A stretch of 17,617 bases of DNA. Source: Nitrospirota bacterium. Its GTDB lineage: Bacteria > Nitrospirota > JACRHJ01. The DNA is taken from NCBI GenBank assembly GCA_027328825.1, contig DAHWTK010000025.1:1-17617 (forward strand), in the 5' to 3' direction. Below, piece after piece: positions 1-5,995 of the stretch (the first letter of the stretch is position 1; the number at the start of each line of letters is the position of its first letter). Both the position numbers and the translations under genes were made by a program. Under the pieces are notes generated by a model. The model ran no database searches, was not told the DNA's origin, and saw only the letters and a program-made list of their open reading frames with translations.

Positions 1-340
1 GGACGCCGTGGCCGTTGAGAACCTGTTCTTTGCAAGAAATGTCAACTCCGCCCTGAAGCTCGGACACGCAAGGGGCGTGGCGCTCCTTGCAGCGGCAAAC
101 TCAGGCCTTCCCATATTCGAATATACCCCCACGGAGATAAAGCAGTCCGTAGTCGGCTATGGCAATGCCGAGAAGGCGCAGGTGCGGCAGATGGTAAAGA
201 TGCTGCTCAAACTTTCCAGCCTGCCGGAGCCTCTCGACGCCTCGGACGCCCTTGCCTGCGCAATATGCCACATCCACAGCGCGAGGATTAACGAGACCAT
301 CAGGGCGGCCACACGCGGCAAGTCCGGGAGGCCGGTATGA
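1..340 (+). CDS. ruvC: RuvC Holliday junction resolvase, C-terminal part (start lies outside the window)
   Basis: RuvC cuts Holliday junctions symmetrically, working with the RuvAB branch-migration motor in the cytoplasm. The reading frame enters at base 2 and is open to the left edge, so about the first third of the protein is missing. What remains matches the family: the VENLFF segment contains the second catalytic acidic residue. It is followed by the NVNSALKLGHARG block, the EYTPTEIKQSVVGYG loop and the C-terminal LDASDALACAICH motif that carries the last active-site acidic and histidine residues. The stop (338-340) overlaps the ruvA ATG by 4 bases, so the two genes are translationally coupled. 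The apparent start at base 8 is an internal GTG and not the true start. Identification is firm; only the N-terminus is unseen. Confidence 0.96.
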   Translation, partial: DAVAVENLFFARNVNSALKLGHARGVALLAAANSGLPIFEYTPTEIKQSVVGYGNAEKAQVRQMVKMLLKLSSLPEPLDASDALACAICHIHSARINETIRAATRGKSGRPV

Positions 341-930
341 TTGCCCGCATAACCGGAAATTTAATCTCCAAAGAGCCGGCAAGCGTCGTAATCGACGTCC
401 ACGGCGTTGGCTACAGGGCGTTTATCCCGCTCTCCTCCTTCTACGGCCTGCCGGATACGGGCAACCAGGTATCGCTTCATATCCATACCCACGTGCGCGA
501 GGACGCGATACTCCTCTATGGCTTTCTTACGCAGAGGGAGAAGGAATTGTTCCTTGCGCTAATAGCCGTATCCGGCATCGGCCCGAAGGTCGCGCTCGCG
601 ATAATCTCCGGGCTTCCCGCCGAAGAGCTTGCCGACGCCATAGCTAGGGGCGACCAGAAGAAAATATCCACCATACCCGGCGTCGGACCGAAGACTGCCG
701 CGCGGGTAGTCCTGGAACTGAAAGACAAGGTCGCGGCCTTGGGCGCTGTGGATAACGGGCCGTGCCTTGCTCCAGGCCGCCAGAGGGACGAGGCCGTATC
801 CGCGCTGGTCAATCTCGGCTATAAAAAGAACATGGCCGAGGACGCCGTAAAGAAAATCTGCGCCGCGCAAGGAGACGATATGGCAATCGAGGCGCTGATA
901 AAAGAAGCGTTAAAAATATTATCCCGTTGA
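337..930 (+). CDS. ruvA: Holliday junction branch migration protein RuvA
   Basis: RuvA is the tetrameric junction-binding subunit that loads the RuvB motor onto four-way junctions. The 197-residue length is typical. Residues 1-64 form the OB-fold N-terminal domain (MIARITGNLI start, VHGVGYRAFIP at 21-31). Two helix-hairpin-helix motifs that bind DNA follow: VSGIGPKVAL (78-87) and IPGVGPKTA (113-121). A variable linker (about 135-148) then leads into domain III (about 150-197), the RuvB-binding three-helix module with NLGYKK. The ATG overlaps the ruvC stop by 4 bases. Unlike many genomes, ruvB does not follow immediately: a 280-base gap holding a peroxiredoxin remnant separates them. Identification is certain by sequence pattern. 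Confidence 0.98.
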   Translation: MIARITGNLISKEPASVVIDVHGVGYRAFIPLSSFYGLPDTGNQVSLHIHTHVREDAILLYGFLTQREKELFLALIAVSGIGPKVALAIISGLPAEELADAIARGDQKKISTIPGVGPKTAARVVLELKDKVAALGAVDNGPCLAPGRQRDEAVSALVNLGYKKNMAEDAVKKICAAQGDDMAIEALIKEALKILSR

Positions 931-963
931 TTTTTCCCTCCTTCCCATTTCCGCTTTTCCCGC

Positions 964-983
964 TATACTTAAACTAAGTCTAA
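964..983 (+). promoter_or_regulatory. Relict promoter with Fur/PerR-like 7-1-7 inverted repeat upstream of the peroxiredoxin fossil
   Basis: A -10-like TATACT lies at 964-969. Overlapping its end is TTAAACT-A-AGTCTAA (969-983), two 7-base arms around one central base in which 6 of 7 positions pair. This 7-1-7 geometry is that of Fur/PerR-family operators, and PerR commonly controls peroxiredoxin genes. No good -35 is visible at the expected distance. The site sits just upstream of a strong Shine-Dalgarno (AGGAGG, 995-1000) and the fossil ATG at 1008. The regulator assignment is inference from geometry and context. Confidence 0.45.
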
Positions 984-1007
984 ACGACCGTAAAAGGAGG
1001 CACCCGC

Positions 1008-1102
1008 ATGGTAAAGATAGGCGGGGCGGTCCCCGATTTCGAGGCGGGGTATATCAGAACGAGGAGGCCAAAAAGGTAGCGTTTTCCGGTTACCGGGGCT
1101 GG
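1008..1102 (+). pseudogene. Truncated, frameshifted peroxiredoxin (AhpC/Prx family) remnant
   Basis: From ATG 1008, preceded by AGGAGG at 995-1000 with ideal spacing, the frame reads MVKIGGAVPDFEAG. This closely resembles the N-terminus of AhpC/TSA-type peroxiredoxins, which usually begin MVKIGxxVPDFEAEAYxNEE. That frame then runs into a TAG at 1077. Two bases out of frame, from 1052, the expected continuation appears as YQNEEAKKVAFSGYRGW (1052-1102), matching the Prx segment before the strand that leads to the peroxidatic cysteine. After 1102 the resemblance stops, and the catalytic FVCPTE region and the remaining roughly 160 residues are absent. So a frameshift and a large deletion have both occurred. 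It lies between ruvA and ruvB and cannot make an active enzyme. Family recognition rests on about 30 residues but the match is distinctive. Confidence 0.72.
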
Positions 1103-1168
1103 ACATCGTGGGAGAGATATAGTTTTTATGGAAATAAACGGTATTTTTTGGTAATATTTGGGAAAGGC

Positions 1169-1197
1169 TTGACGAATATTAACGCTGTCGGATTATT
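1169..1197 (+). promoter_or_regulatory. Possible promoter for ruvB
   Basis: TTGACG (1169-1174) is followed after 17 bases by ATTATT (1192-1197), giving a start near 1204, just ahead of the TTG start at 1211. The -35 is good and the -10 weak. It would let ruvB be transcribed independently of ruvCA despite the intervening peroxiredoxin remnant. Confidence 0.35.
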
Positions 1198-1210
1198 GCA
1201 GGTATAAGGT

Positions 1211-2224
1211 TTGGACGAACGAGTAATATCTCCCGGGAAAAATCCAGAGGACGCGACCCTCGACCTTGCCCTCAGGCCGTCCTGTTTCGACGAATACGTC
1301 GGGCAGGAACGGGTAAAGGATAATCTCAGGATATTCATCCAGGCGGCCAGGGAGCGCGGCGAGGCGCTTGACCACGTACTTTTTTCGGGCCCGCCGGGCC
1401 TGGGGAAGACGACGCTGGCGCACATAATCGCGCGGGAGATGGGCGTCAACATAAAGACCACCTCCGGCCCCGTCATCGAGCGGCAGGGAGACCTCGCGGC
1501 CATACTTACGAACCTGGAGAAGGGCGACGTCCTGTTCGTGGACGAGATACACCGCCTGAACCGGGTAATCGAGGAAGTGCTTTACCCGGCAATGGAGGAT
1601 TACCAGCTTGATATAATTATAGGGCAGGGGCCGTCCGCGCGTTCGATAAAGCTCGACCTCCCGCCTTTTACGCTTGTCGGGGCCACGACGCGGGCCGGGC
1701 TTCTGACGTCTCCTCTCCGGGAGCGTTTCGGCGTGGCGGCAAGGCTTGAGTTCTATCCCCCGGAGGACTTGAAGAAAATCATAATCCGTTCCGCCGGGCT
1801 TCTCGGGATAGGCGTAGACGAAGGCGGGGCGTTTGAGATTGCCCGCCGTTCCAGGGGGACTCCGAGGGTTGCCAACAGGCTGCTTCGGCGCGTGCGGGAT
1901 TTCGCACAGGTGGAAGGCAAAAAAATCGTGGACGAAGAGGCGGCCAGAAGCGGCCTGAAGAGGCTCGAAGTGGACGAACGCGGCCTTGATTTCATGGACA
2001 AGAAACTCCTCCTTGCGATAATCGACAAGTTCGGCGGGGGGCCTGTAGGCGTCGATACCCTCTCCGCGGCCATCGCCGAGGAGCGCGACACCATAGAAGA
2101 CGTCTACGAACCTTTTCTCATACAAGAAGGACTCATCGAAAGGACGCCAAGGGGGCGGCTTGCCACTTCCGCCGCATACAAGCATTACGGTAAGGAAAAA
2201 GGCTCCCAGGGGAGGTTTCTGTGA
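1211..2224 (+). CDS. ruvB: Holliday junction branch migration ATPase RuvB
   Basis: RuvB is the hexameric AAA+ motor that drives branch migration with RuvA. The 337-residue length is normal. Visible motifs are Walker A GPPGLGKTT (60-68), Walker B LFVDEIH (108-114), the sensor-1 region VGATT (156-160), the LRERFG arginine-finger segment (169-174), sensor-2 GTPR (216-219) and the C-terminal winged-helix signature QEGLIERTPRGR (305-316). The start is a TTG with only a weak upstream purine stretch (CAGG at 1199-1202). No in-frame ATG fits the conserved N-terminus, so TTG is the likely start. Its stop (2222-2224) overlaps the GTG start of queH by 3 to 4 bases. The separation from ruvA by 280 bases with a pseudogene is unusual and suggests ruvB depends on its own promoter or on read-through. 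Confidence 0.97.
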   Translation: MDERVISPGKNPEDATLDLALRPSCFDEYVGQERVKDNLRIFIQAARERGEALDHVLFSGPPGLGKTTLAHIIAREMGVNIKTTSGPVIERQGDLAAILTNLEKGDVLFVDEIHRLNRVIEEVLYPAMEDYQLDIIIGQGPSARSIKLDLPPFTLVGATTRAGLLTSPLRERFGVAARLEFYPPEDLKKIIIRSAGLLGIGVDEGGAFEIARRSRGTPRVANRLLRRVRDFAQVEGKKIVDEEAARSGLKRLEVDERGLDFMDKKLLLAIIDKFGGGPVGVDTLSAAIAEERDTIEDVYEPFLIQEGLIERTPRGRLATSAAYKHYGKEKGSQGRFL

Positions 2225-2781
2225 GGGTACTTCTGCATATCTGCTGCGCTCCGTGTCTCGTGTATCCGCTTAAAACACTGCGCGGGGAGGGGATCGACGT
2301 GGACGGATTTTTTTATAATCCGAACATCCATCCTTATACCGAATTCAAGAAAAGGCTTGAGGCGCTCGAGGAATACGCCGGTTCGCAGGGGCTTAAGCTC
2401 GCAAGCGAGGTTGGGTACGACATAGAGGAATATTTCAGGAAGGTCGTCGAAAACAAAGGAGAGCGGTGCGCATCCTGTTACGAGATGCGCCTAAGGAAGG
2501 TCGCGCAGGCGGCGAAGGACTCCGGGTACGACGCCTTTTCCACGACGCTTCTTTACAGCATATACCAGAAGCACGACCTGCTTGTCCATGTGGCGGACGT
2601 TATTGCCCGTGAGCTGGACATCGAATTTCTGTACCGCGATTTCAGAGAGGGCTGGAAGGAAGGCCGGGAGATGTCGCGAGAGACCGTCTCCTACCATCAG
2701 AAATACTGCGGCTGCGTTTATAGCGAAAAGGAGCGGTATCTGAAAGAGAAAAAACTCCCGGCGACAGCACGGGGAAAATAA
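2221..2781 (+). CDS. queH: Epoxyqueuosine reductase QueH (DUF208 family)
   Basis: QueH reduces epoxyqueuosine to queuosine in the wobble base of tRNAs for Asp, Asn, His and Tyr. It is the cobalamin-independent alternative to QueG. The 186-residue protein has the family's cysteine pattern: HICCAPC near the N-terminus (Cys8, Cys9, Cys12), ERCASCYEMRL (Cys83, Cys86) and KYCGCVYS near the end (Cys163, Cys165). These residues bind an iron-sulfur cluster and an additional iron in characterised members. Other family blocks include FYNPNIHPYTEFKKR (31-45) and STTLLYSIYQKHD (107-119). The GTG start overlaps the ruvB stop, so it is translated as the last gene of the ruv operon. The pairing of a DNA-repair operon with a tRNA-modification gene is probably only transcriptional convenience. 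Ends 24 bases from the convergent emrB. Confidence 0.93.
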   Translation: MRVLLHICCAPCLVYPLKTLRGEGIDVDGFFYNPNIHPYTEFKKRLEALEEYAGSQGLKLASEVGYDIEEYFRKVVENKGERCASCYEMRLRKVAQAAKDSGYDAFSTTLLYSIYQKHDLLVHVADVIARELDIEFLYRDFREGWKEGREMSRETVSYHQKYCGCVYSEKERYLKEKKLPATARGK

Positions 2782-2804
2782 GACATCGCCCCAGATTAGC
2801 CCCA

Positions 2805-4352
2805 TTAATGCGCGCCCGCCGGCGCGCCTCCCTTCGCGCGCTTCAGTAGGAACAGAAACGGAATAACGGAAGCGAACGCTATGCAGAGGATGAAGAATAT
2901 GCGGTTATATGCCAGCATAGCCGCCTGGCTCTGCACCTGCGCATAGAGCATGGCAAGCGATTGGCTTCCGGCAACTCTGGCGGGTGTTCCCCTCGCAATT
3001 AATCCAGATTTTATTTGCGCAAATCTCTCCTGGAAAATCGGGTTGTAAGGGTTGACGTCGGATGCCAGCACGTTCTGGTAAAACTGGGAGTATCTCTGGA
3101 GCATCGTCGCCGCCATGGATATGCCCACGCCGCCTCCCATGTTGCGGAGAAGATTGTAAAGTCCTGTGGCGTTCCCCATTTCTTCCTTGCGGATTGTCCC
3201 GAATGTGAGAGTGGTAAGCGGCACGAATATCATGGCAAGCCCGATACCGAGGATTACGCGCGGCCATACAAAAATCCAGTAGGATGCCTGGAGTGTAAAC
3301 CGGCTCATCATGAACAGCGCAATAGAGCCTATAACAAGCCCGAAAAAGGCTATCTTCCGGCCATCGTATTTTTTAAGAGAAACGCCCACCATCGGCATTG
3401 TGATAAGAGTCGCCATGCCTCCCGGAGCGAGCACCATACCCGCCAGAGTAGCGTCGTATCCCATGAGCGTCTGGAGCATGAGCGCGATCATGGTGATGGC
3501 GCCGTAAAGCGAAAACCCGAATGTGAACATAAGAAAATTCCCGGCGGAGAAGGATTTGTCCTTGAAAAGCCGTAAGTGTACTATCGGGTTTTCGTGCTGC
3601 AGCTCGTAATATATAAGACTGAGCATGCCAAGCGCGGCAATCCCTGCCATTATCACTATGAATGGCGAACTGAACCAGTCGTCCCTCTGGCCCTTGTCCA
3701 GCACAACCTGTATCGCCCCCATACTCACGACGAGAAGGCCCAGGCCGATGTAGTCTATACTGCTTATTTTCTTCTTTATGTACGCCGGGTCGAACACGAA
3801 ATAATTGACCATTATCAGCGCTATTATGCCGGTCGGTATGTTGATGTAAAAAATCCAGCGCCAGCTTATATTGTCCGTAATCCAGCCGCCAAGGGCCGGG
3901 CCGATAATCGGGCCGAACATGGCGCCCACGCCGAATACTGCCATTGCCGTGCCGTGTTCCTCTTTCGGGAACGTCTCAAGGAGTATCGCCTGGCTCATGG
4001 GCTGTAGCGCTCCTCCCGCGGCGCCCTGGAGCACGCGGAAGAATATCATCATGCCGAGGTTGGGTGCGGAGCCGCAGAGGAACGAGGCTATAGTAAAAAG
4101 CGTTATACAGGAGAGAAGGAACCTCTTTCGTCCGAAGAGTCCTCCCAGCCAGCCGGTCATCGGGAGCACGACCGCGTTGCTGACAAGGTAGCTCGTAAGC
4201 ACCCAGGTCACTTCGTCCGCTCCCGCGCTGAAGCTTCCCTGCATGTGCGGCAGGGCTACGTTTGCGACGGAAGTGTCTATAATCTCCATGACTGTGGGCA
4301 GCATGACTGAAACCGTCACGAGCCACTTGTTTACTTTTTTCTGTTCAGCCAT
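2805..4352 (-). CDS. emrB: EmrB/QacA-type (DHA2) MFS multidrug efflux transporter
   Basis: An inner-membrane proton-driven drug exporter of the 14-helix DHA2 family, 515 residues as usual. Seen in the sequence are the helix-1 motif DTSVANVALP (26-35), MFS motif A GGLFGRKRF in the loop after helix 2, motif C GPIIGPALGGW in helix 5, and repeated hydrophobic helices to a short basic C-terminus. It starts with ATG directly after the stop of the upstream emrA-like gene (TAA then ATG, no gap), with AGGA about 12 bases before, so the two are translationally coupled. In diderms EmrB joins EmrA and an outer-membrane TolC channel to expel hydrophobic compounds across the envelope; no TolC gene lies in this window. 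The substrate cannot be deduced. It is the last gene of the marR-emrA-emrB operon. Confidence 0.93.
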   Translation of the reverse strand: MAEQKKVNKWLVTVSVMLPTVMEIIDTSVANVALPHMQGSFSAGADEVTWVLTSYLVSNAVVLPMTGWLGGLFGRKRFLLSCITLFTIASFLCGSAPNLGMMIFFRVLQGAAGGALQPMSQAILLETFPKEEHGTAMAVFGVGAMFGPIIGPALGGWITDNISWRWIFYINIPTGIIALIMVNYFVFDPAYIKKKISSIDYIGLGLLVVSMGAIQVVLDKGQRDDWFSSPFIVIMAGIAALGMLSLIYYELQHENPIVHLRLFKDKSFSAGNFLMFTFGFSLYGAITMIALMLQTLMGYDATLAGMVLAPGGMATLITMPMVGVSLKKYDGRKIAFFGLVIGSIALFMMSRFTLQASYWIFVWPRVILGIGLAMIFVPLTTLTFGTIRKEEMGNATGLYNLLRNMGGGVGISMAATMLQRYSQFYQNVLASDVNPYNPIFQERFAQIKSGLIARGTPARVAGSQSLAMLYAQVQSQAAMLAYNRIFFILCIAFASVIPFLFLLKRAKGGAPAGAH

Positions 4353-5447
4353 TTAGAGCGCGTTCCTGAGGACCTTCCAGAAGTTTTCTCCGGTGTGTAT
4401 CGTGGGCACGACGCTCATGCCCACTCGGAGCAGGTGGTTCGGGTCGCTCGTCTGGTCGATTATTATTTTCACCGGTATCCGCTGGACTATCTTCACGTAA
4501 TTACCGGTTGCGTTCTCCGGCGGAAGAAGCGAGAAAGCCGCCCCCGTACCGGCCATTATGCTGTTTACTGCACCCCTGAATTTAATGTTGGGATATGCGT
4601 CCACTGTGAACTCTACGTGCTGGCCCGGGCGGACGTAAGTCAGTTGGTTCTCCTTGTAGTTTGCGGTAACCCAGGTATTGTGAAGCTCGACTACCGCCAT
4701 AAGCGGCTGGCTGGCCTGGATGTTATTCCCGGGCTCGACTGATTTCCTGGTAATATAGCCATCTGCGGGAGAGTAGATTGTCGTATATTTCAGGTTAAGC
4801 TTAGCCTGCATGAGTATGGCCGTTCTCTGCGCGATCTTCGCTTTTTTTCCGCCCGGCACAAGAAAGCCTGCGTTCGCCTCGGCCCTCTTCTGGGCGTCCT
4901 CCGCGTCCTTCAGGGCGGATGTCGCAACGTTTTTATTGGTCGTCAACGTATCGAGATCCTGCCTTGAGATTATCCCTTTCTGGAATAATATTTTCCCACG
5001 CGCAAGGTTGCTTTCCGTAAGTTCCAGCCGGGATTTCGCAAGAGCCGCCGCGGCCTTGGCCGAACCTGCGTTTGCAACATCGCCGTGCGTCTCGTTTCTT
5101 GCAAGATCGAGGGCCGCCGCCGCGTTATCTACCGCCGTCAGGTAATCCGAACGGTCAAGCTCCACAAGTACATCTCCTTTTTTAACCGGCTGGTTGTCGT
5201 GAACTTTCACGTCCTCGACATGGCCCGGAACGCGGGCGGAGATTTCGTATACGTGCGCATCGATGAATGCGTCGTCCGTGGAAACGTCGATTTTTGAAAT
5301 TGCATACACCCGGATTCCGACTATGGCGCCGATGATAATCAGGATGATAAGGACGACCGCCGCGTGCTTTTTCTTCCCGGTTTTTTTCTTTTCTTTTTTT
5401 GTGGTCTTCGCTTCAGTAAAAGCTTCGGATTTGTTTTCCTCGGACAT
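4353..5447 (-). CDS. emrA: EmrA-type (HlyD family) membrane fusion protein
   Basis: The periplasmic adaptor that links an EmrB pump to an outer-membrane channel. The 364-residue protein has a very lysine-rich cytoplasmic N-terminus (about 16-27) and a single membrane anchor (about 28-50). A first half biotinyl-lipoyl domain follows (about 66-99, with GHVEDVKVHDNQPVKKGDVL), then an alpha-helical hairpin (about 100-220) rich in Ala, Lys and Glu. The second lipoyl half (about 223-256, SPADGYITRKSVEPGNNI) and a beta-barrel complete it. The barrel contains the EmrA-typical GTGAAFSLLPPENATGNYVK (300-319). Its ATG is preceded by an excellent Shine-Dalgarno (GGAGG, 7 bases away), and only 13 bases separate it from the marR stop. 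It abuts emrB directly. The pairing with a 14-helix MFS pump makes the EmrA assignment strong. Confidence 0.93.
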   Translation of the reverse strand: MSEENKSEAFTEAKTTKKEKKKTGKKKHAAVVLIILIIIGAIVGIRVYAISKIDVSTDDAFIDAHVYEISARVPGHVEDVKVHDNQPVKKGDVLVELDRSDYLTAVDNAAAALDLARNETHGDVANAGSAKAAAALAKSRLELTESNLARGKILFQKGIISRQDLDTLTTNKNVATSALKDAEDAQKRAEANAGFLVPGGKKAKIAQRTAILMQAKLNLKYTTIYSPADGYITRKSVEPGNNIQASQPLMAVVELHNTWVTANYKENQLTYVRPGQHVEFTVDAYPNIKFRGAVNSIMAGTGAAFSLLPPENATGNYVKIVQRIPVKIIIDQTSDPNHLLRVGMSVVPTIHTGENFWKVLRNAL

Positions 5448-5460
5448 TGCAGTTCCTCCG

Positions 5461-5889
5461 TTAACGCCTGATCTTCAAAAGAATATTTTTTAAATTCCGT
5501 ATTTCCCGTTCACTTAAATTAATTGTGAAAATCCCGGCAACCTCATCGGCGATAGAACAAAGCTCGCCTTCAAGAGACCTTCCCTTTTCCGTCAGGCGTA
5601 TGCGCCAGGTGCGCCGGTCGGAAATATCTTTCAGCCGCCTTACCAGCCCTTCCTTCTCCAGTCTGTCGATAAGGCCCACCATAGTCGCGCGGTCTATGTG
5701 GCTTTTCTCGGAGATTTCCGCCTGGGACAGGCCGTCCTGCTTCCAGAGAAACGCAAGGAGCGAGAACTGCGGCGGCGTAATGCCGTAGCCCTGGAGCCTG
5801 TCCCGAAAAATGGCGTAGCCCTTGCGGTAAGCCTTGGCGAGGAGGAAACCGACGTTATCTTCTATGTTATATGCGGCTGATTTGGACAT
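5461..5889 (-). CDS. MarR-family transcriptional regulator
   Basis: A 142-residue winged helix-turn-helix repressor, normal length for MarR proteins. The DNA-binding core covers about 37-102: the segment TPPQFSLLAFLWKQDGLSQ, a recognition helix around HIDRATMVGLIDRLEKEGLV (64-83) and the wing DISDRRTWRIRLTEKG (88-103) with the family DxRxxxxxLT pattern. Helices at both ends form the dimer interface. It is the first gene of the operon with emrA and emrB, so it most likely represses the pump and itself until a phenolic or hydrophobic ligand binds. A 7-base inverted repeat lies on its own promoter (5909-5937), consistent with autoregulation. No Shine-Dalgarno precedes the ATG. It could be called EmrR/MprA-like by context, but the ligand is unknown. 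Confidence 0.9.
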   Translation of the reverse strand: MSKSAAYNIEDNVGFLLAKAYRKGYAIFRDRLQGYGITPPQFSLLAFLWKQDGLSQAEISEKSHIDRATMVGLIDRLEKEGLVRRLKDISDRRTWRIRLTEKGRSLEGELCSIADEVAGIFTINLSEREIRNLKNILLKIRR

Positions 5890-5908
5890 TTTGTTTAGAC
5901 GCTAATAG

Positions 5909-5947
5909 TTTGTATACGGATTATATCAAAATACAAAAACAGAACAA
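5909..5947 (-). promoter_or_regulatory. marR-emrAB promoter with candidate MarR operator
   Basis: On the minus strand, TTGTTC (5942-5947) and a perfect TATAAT (5920-5925) are 16 bases apart, placing the transcript start about 23 bases before the marR ATG. Flanking the -10 box is an exact inverted repeat, TTTGTAT (5909-5915) and ATACAAA (5931-5937), with 22 bases between arm centres (two helical turns). The inner GTATAC (5912-5917) is itself palindromic. A repressor bound here would block the polymerase. The operator role is inference. Confidence 0.55.
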
Positions 5948-5995
5948 TAAAAATAATTTTCATGAATTCATAGAAGTTTGTGGATTATGAGGACG

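Noticed and set aside
252..647. Out-of-frame open frame across the ruvC-ruvA junction
   Set aside because: It overlaps two certain genes in another frame and has an arginine-rich composition typical of shadow frames.
1193..2185. A 330-codon open frame antisense to ruvB
   Set aside because: It mirrors the RuvB gene almost exactly, has no ribosome-binding site or recognisable motif, and arises from the GC-biased third positions of ruvB.
2221..2781. Idea that queH and the ruv genes form a new functional system
   Set aside because: Both belong to well-known separate pathways; a 4-base overlap shows shared translation only, not a joint function.
2905..4326. Long open frames inside the emrB region on both strands
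   Set aside because: They run antisense or out of frame to a 515-residue transporter with clear family motifs; their compositions are basic or low-complexity and show no domain pattern.
5962..5971. ATGAATTCAT perfect palindrome between the ASKHA and marR genes
   Set aside because: Only 10 bases, AT-rich, no T-tract and no second copy; too short to call an operator or terminator.
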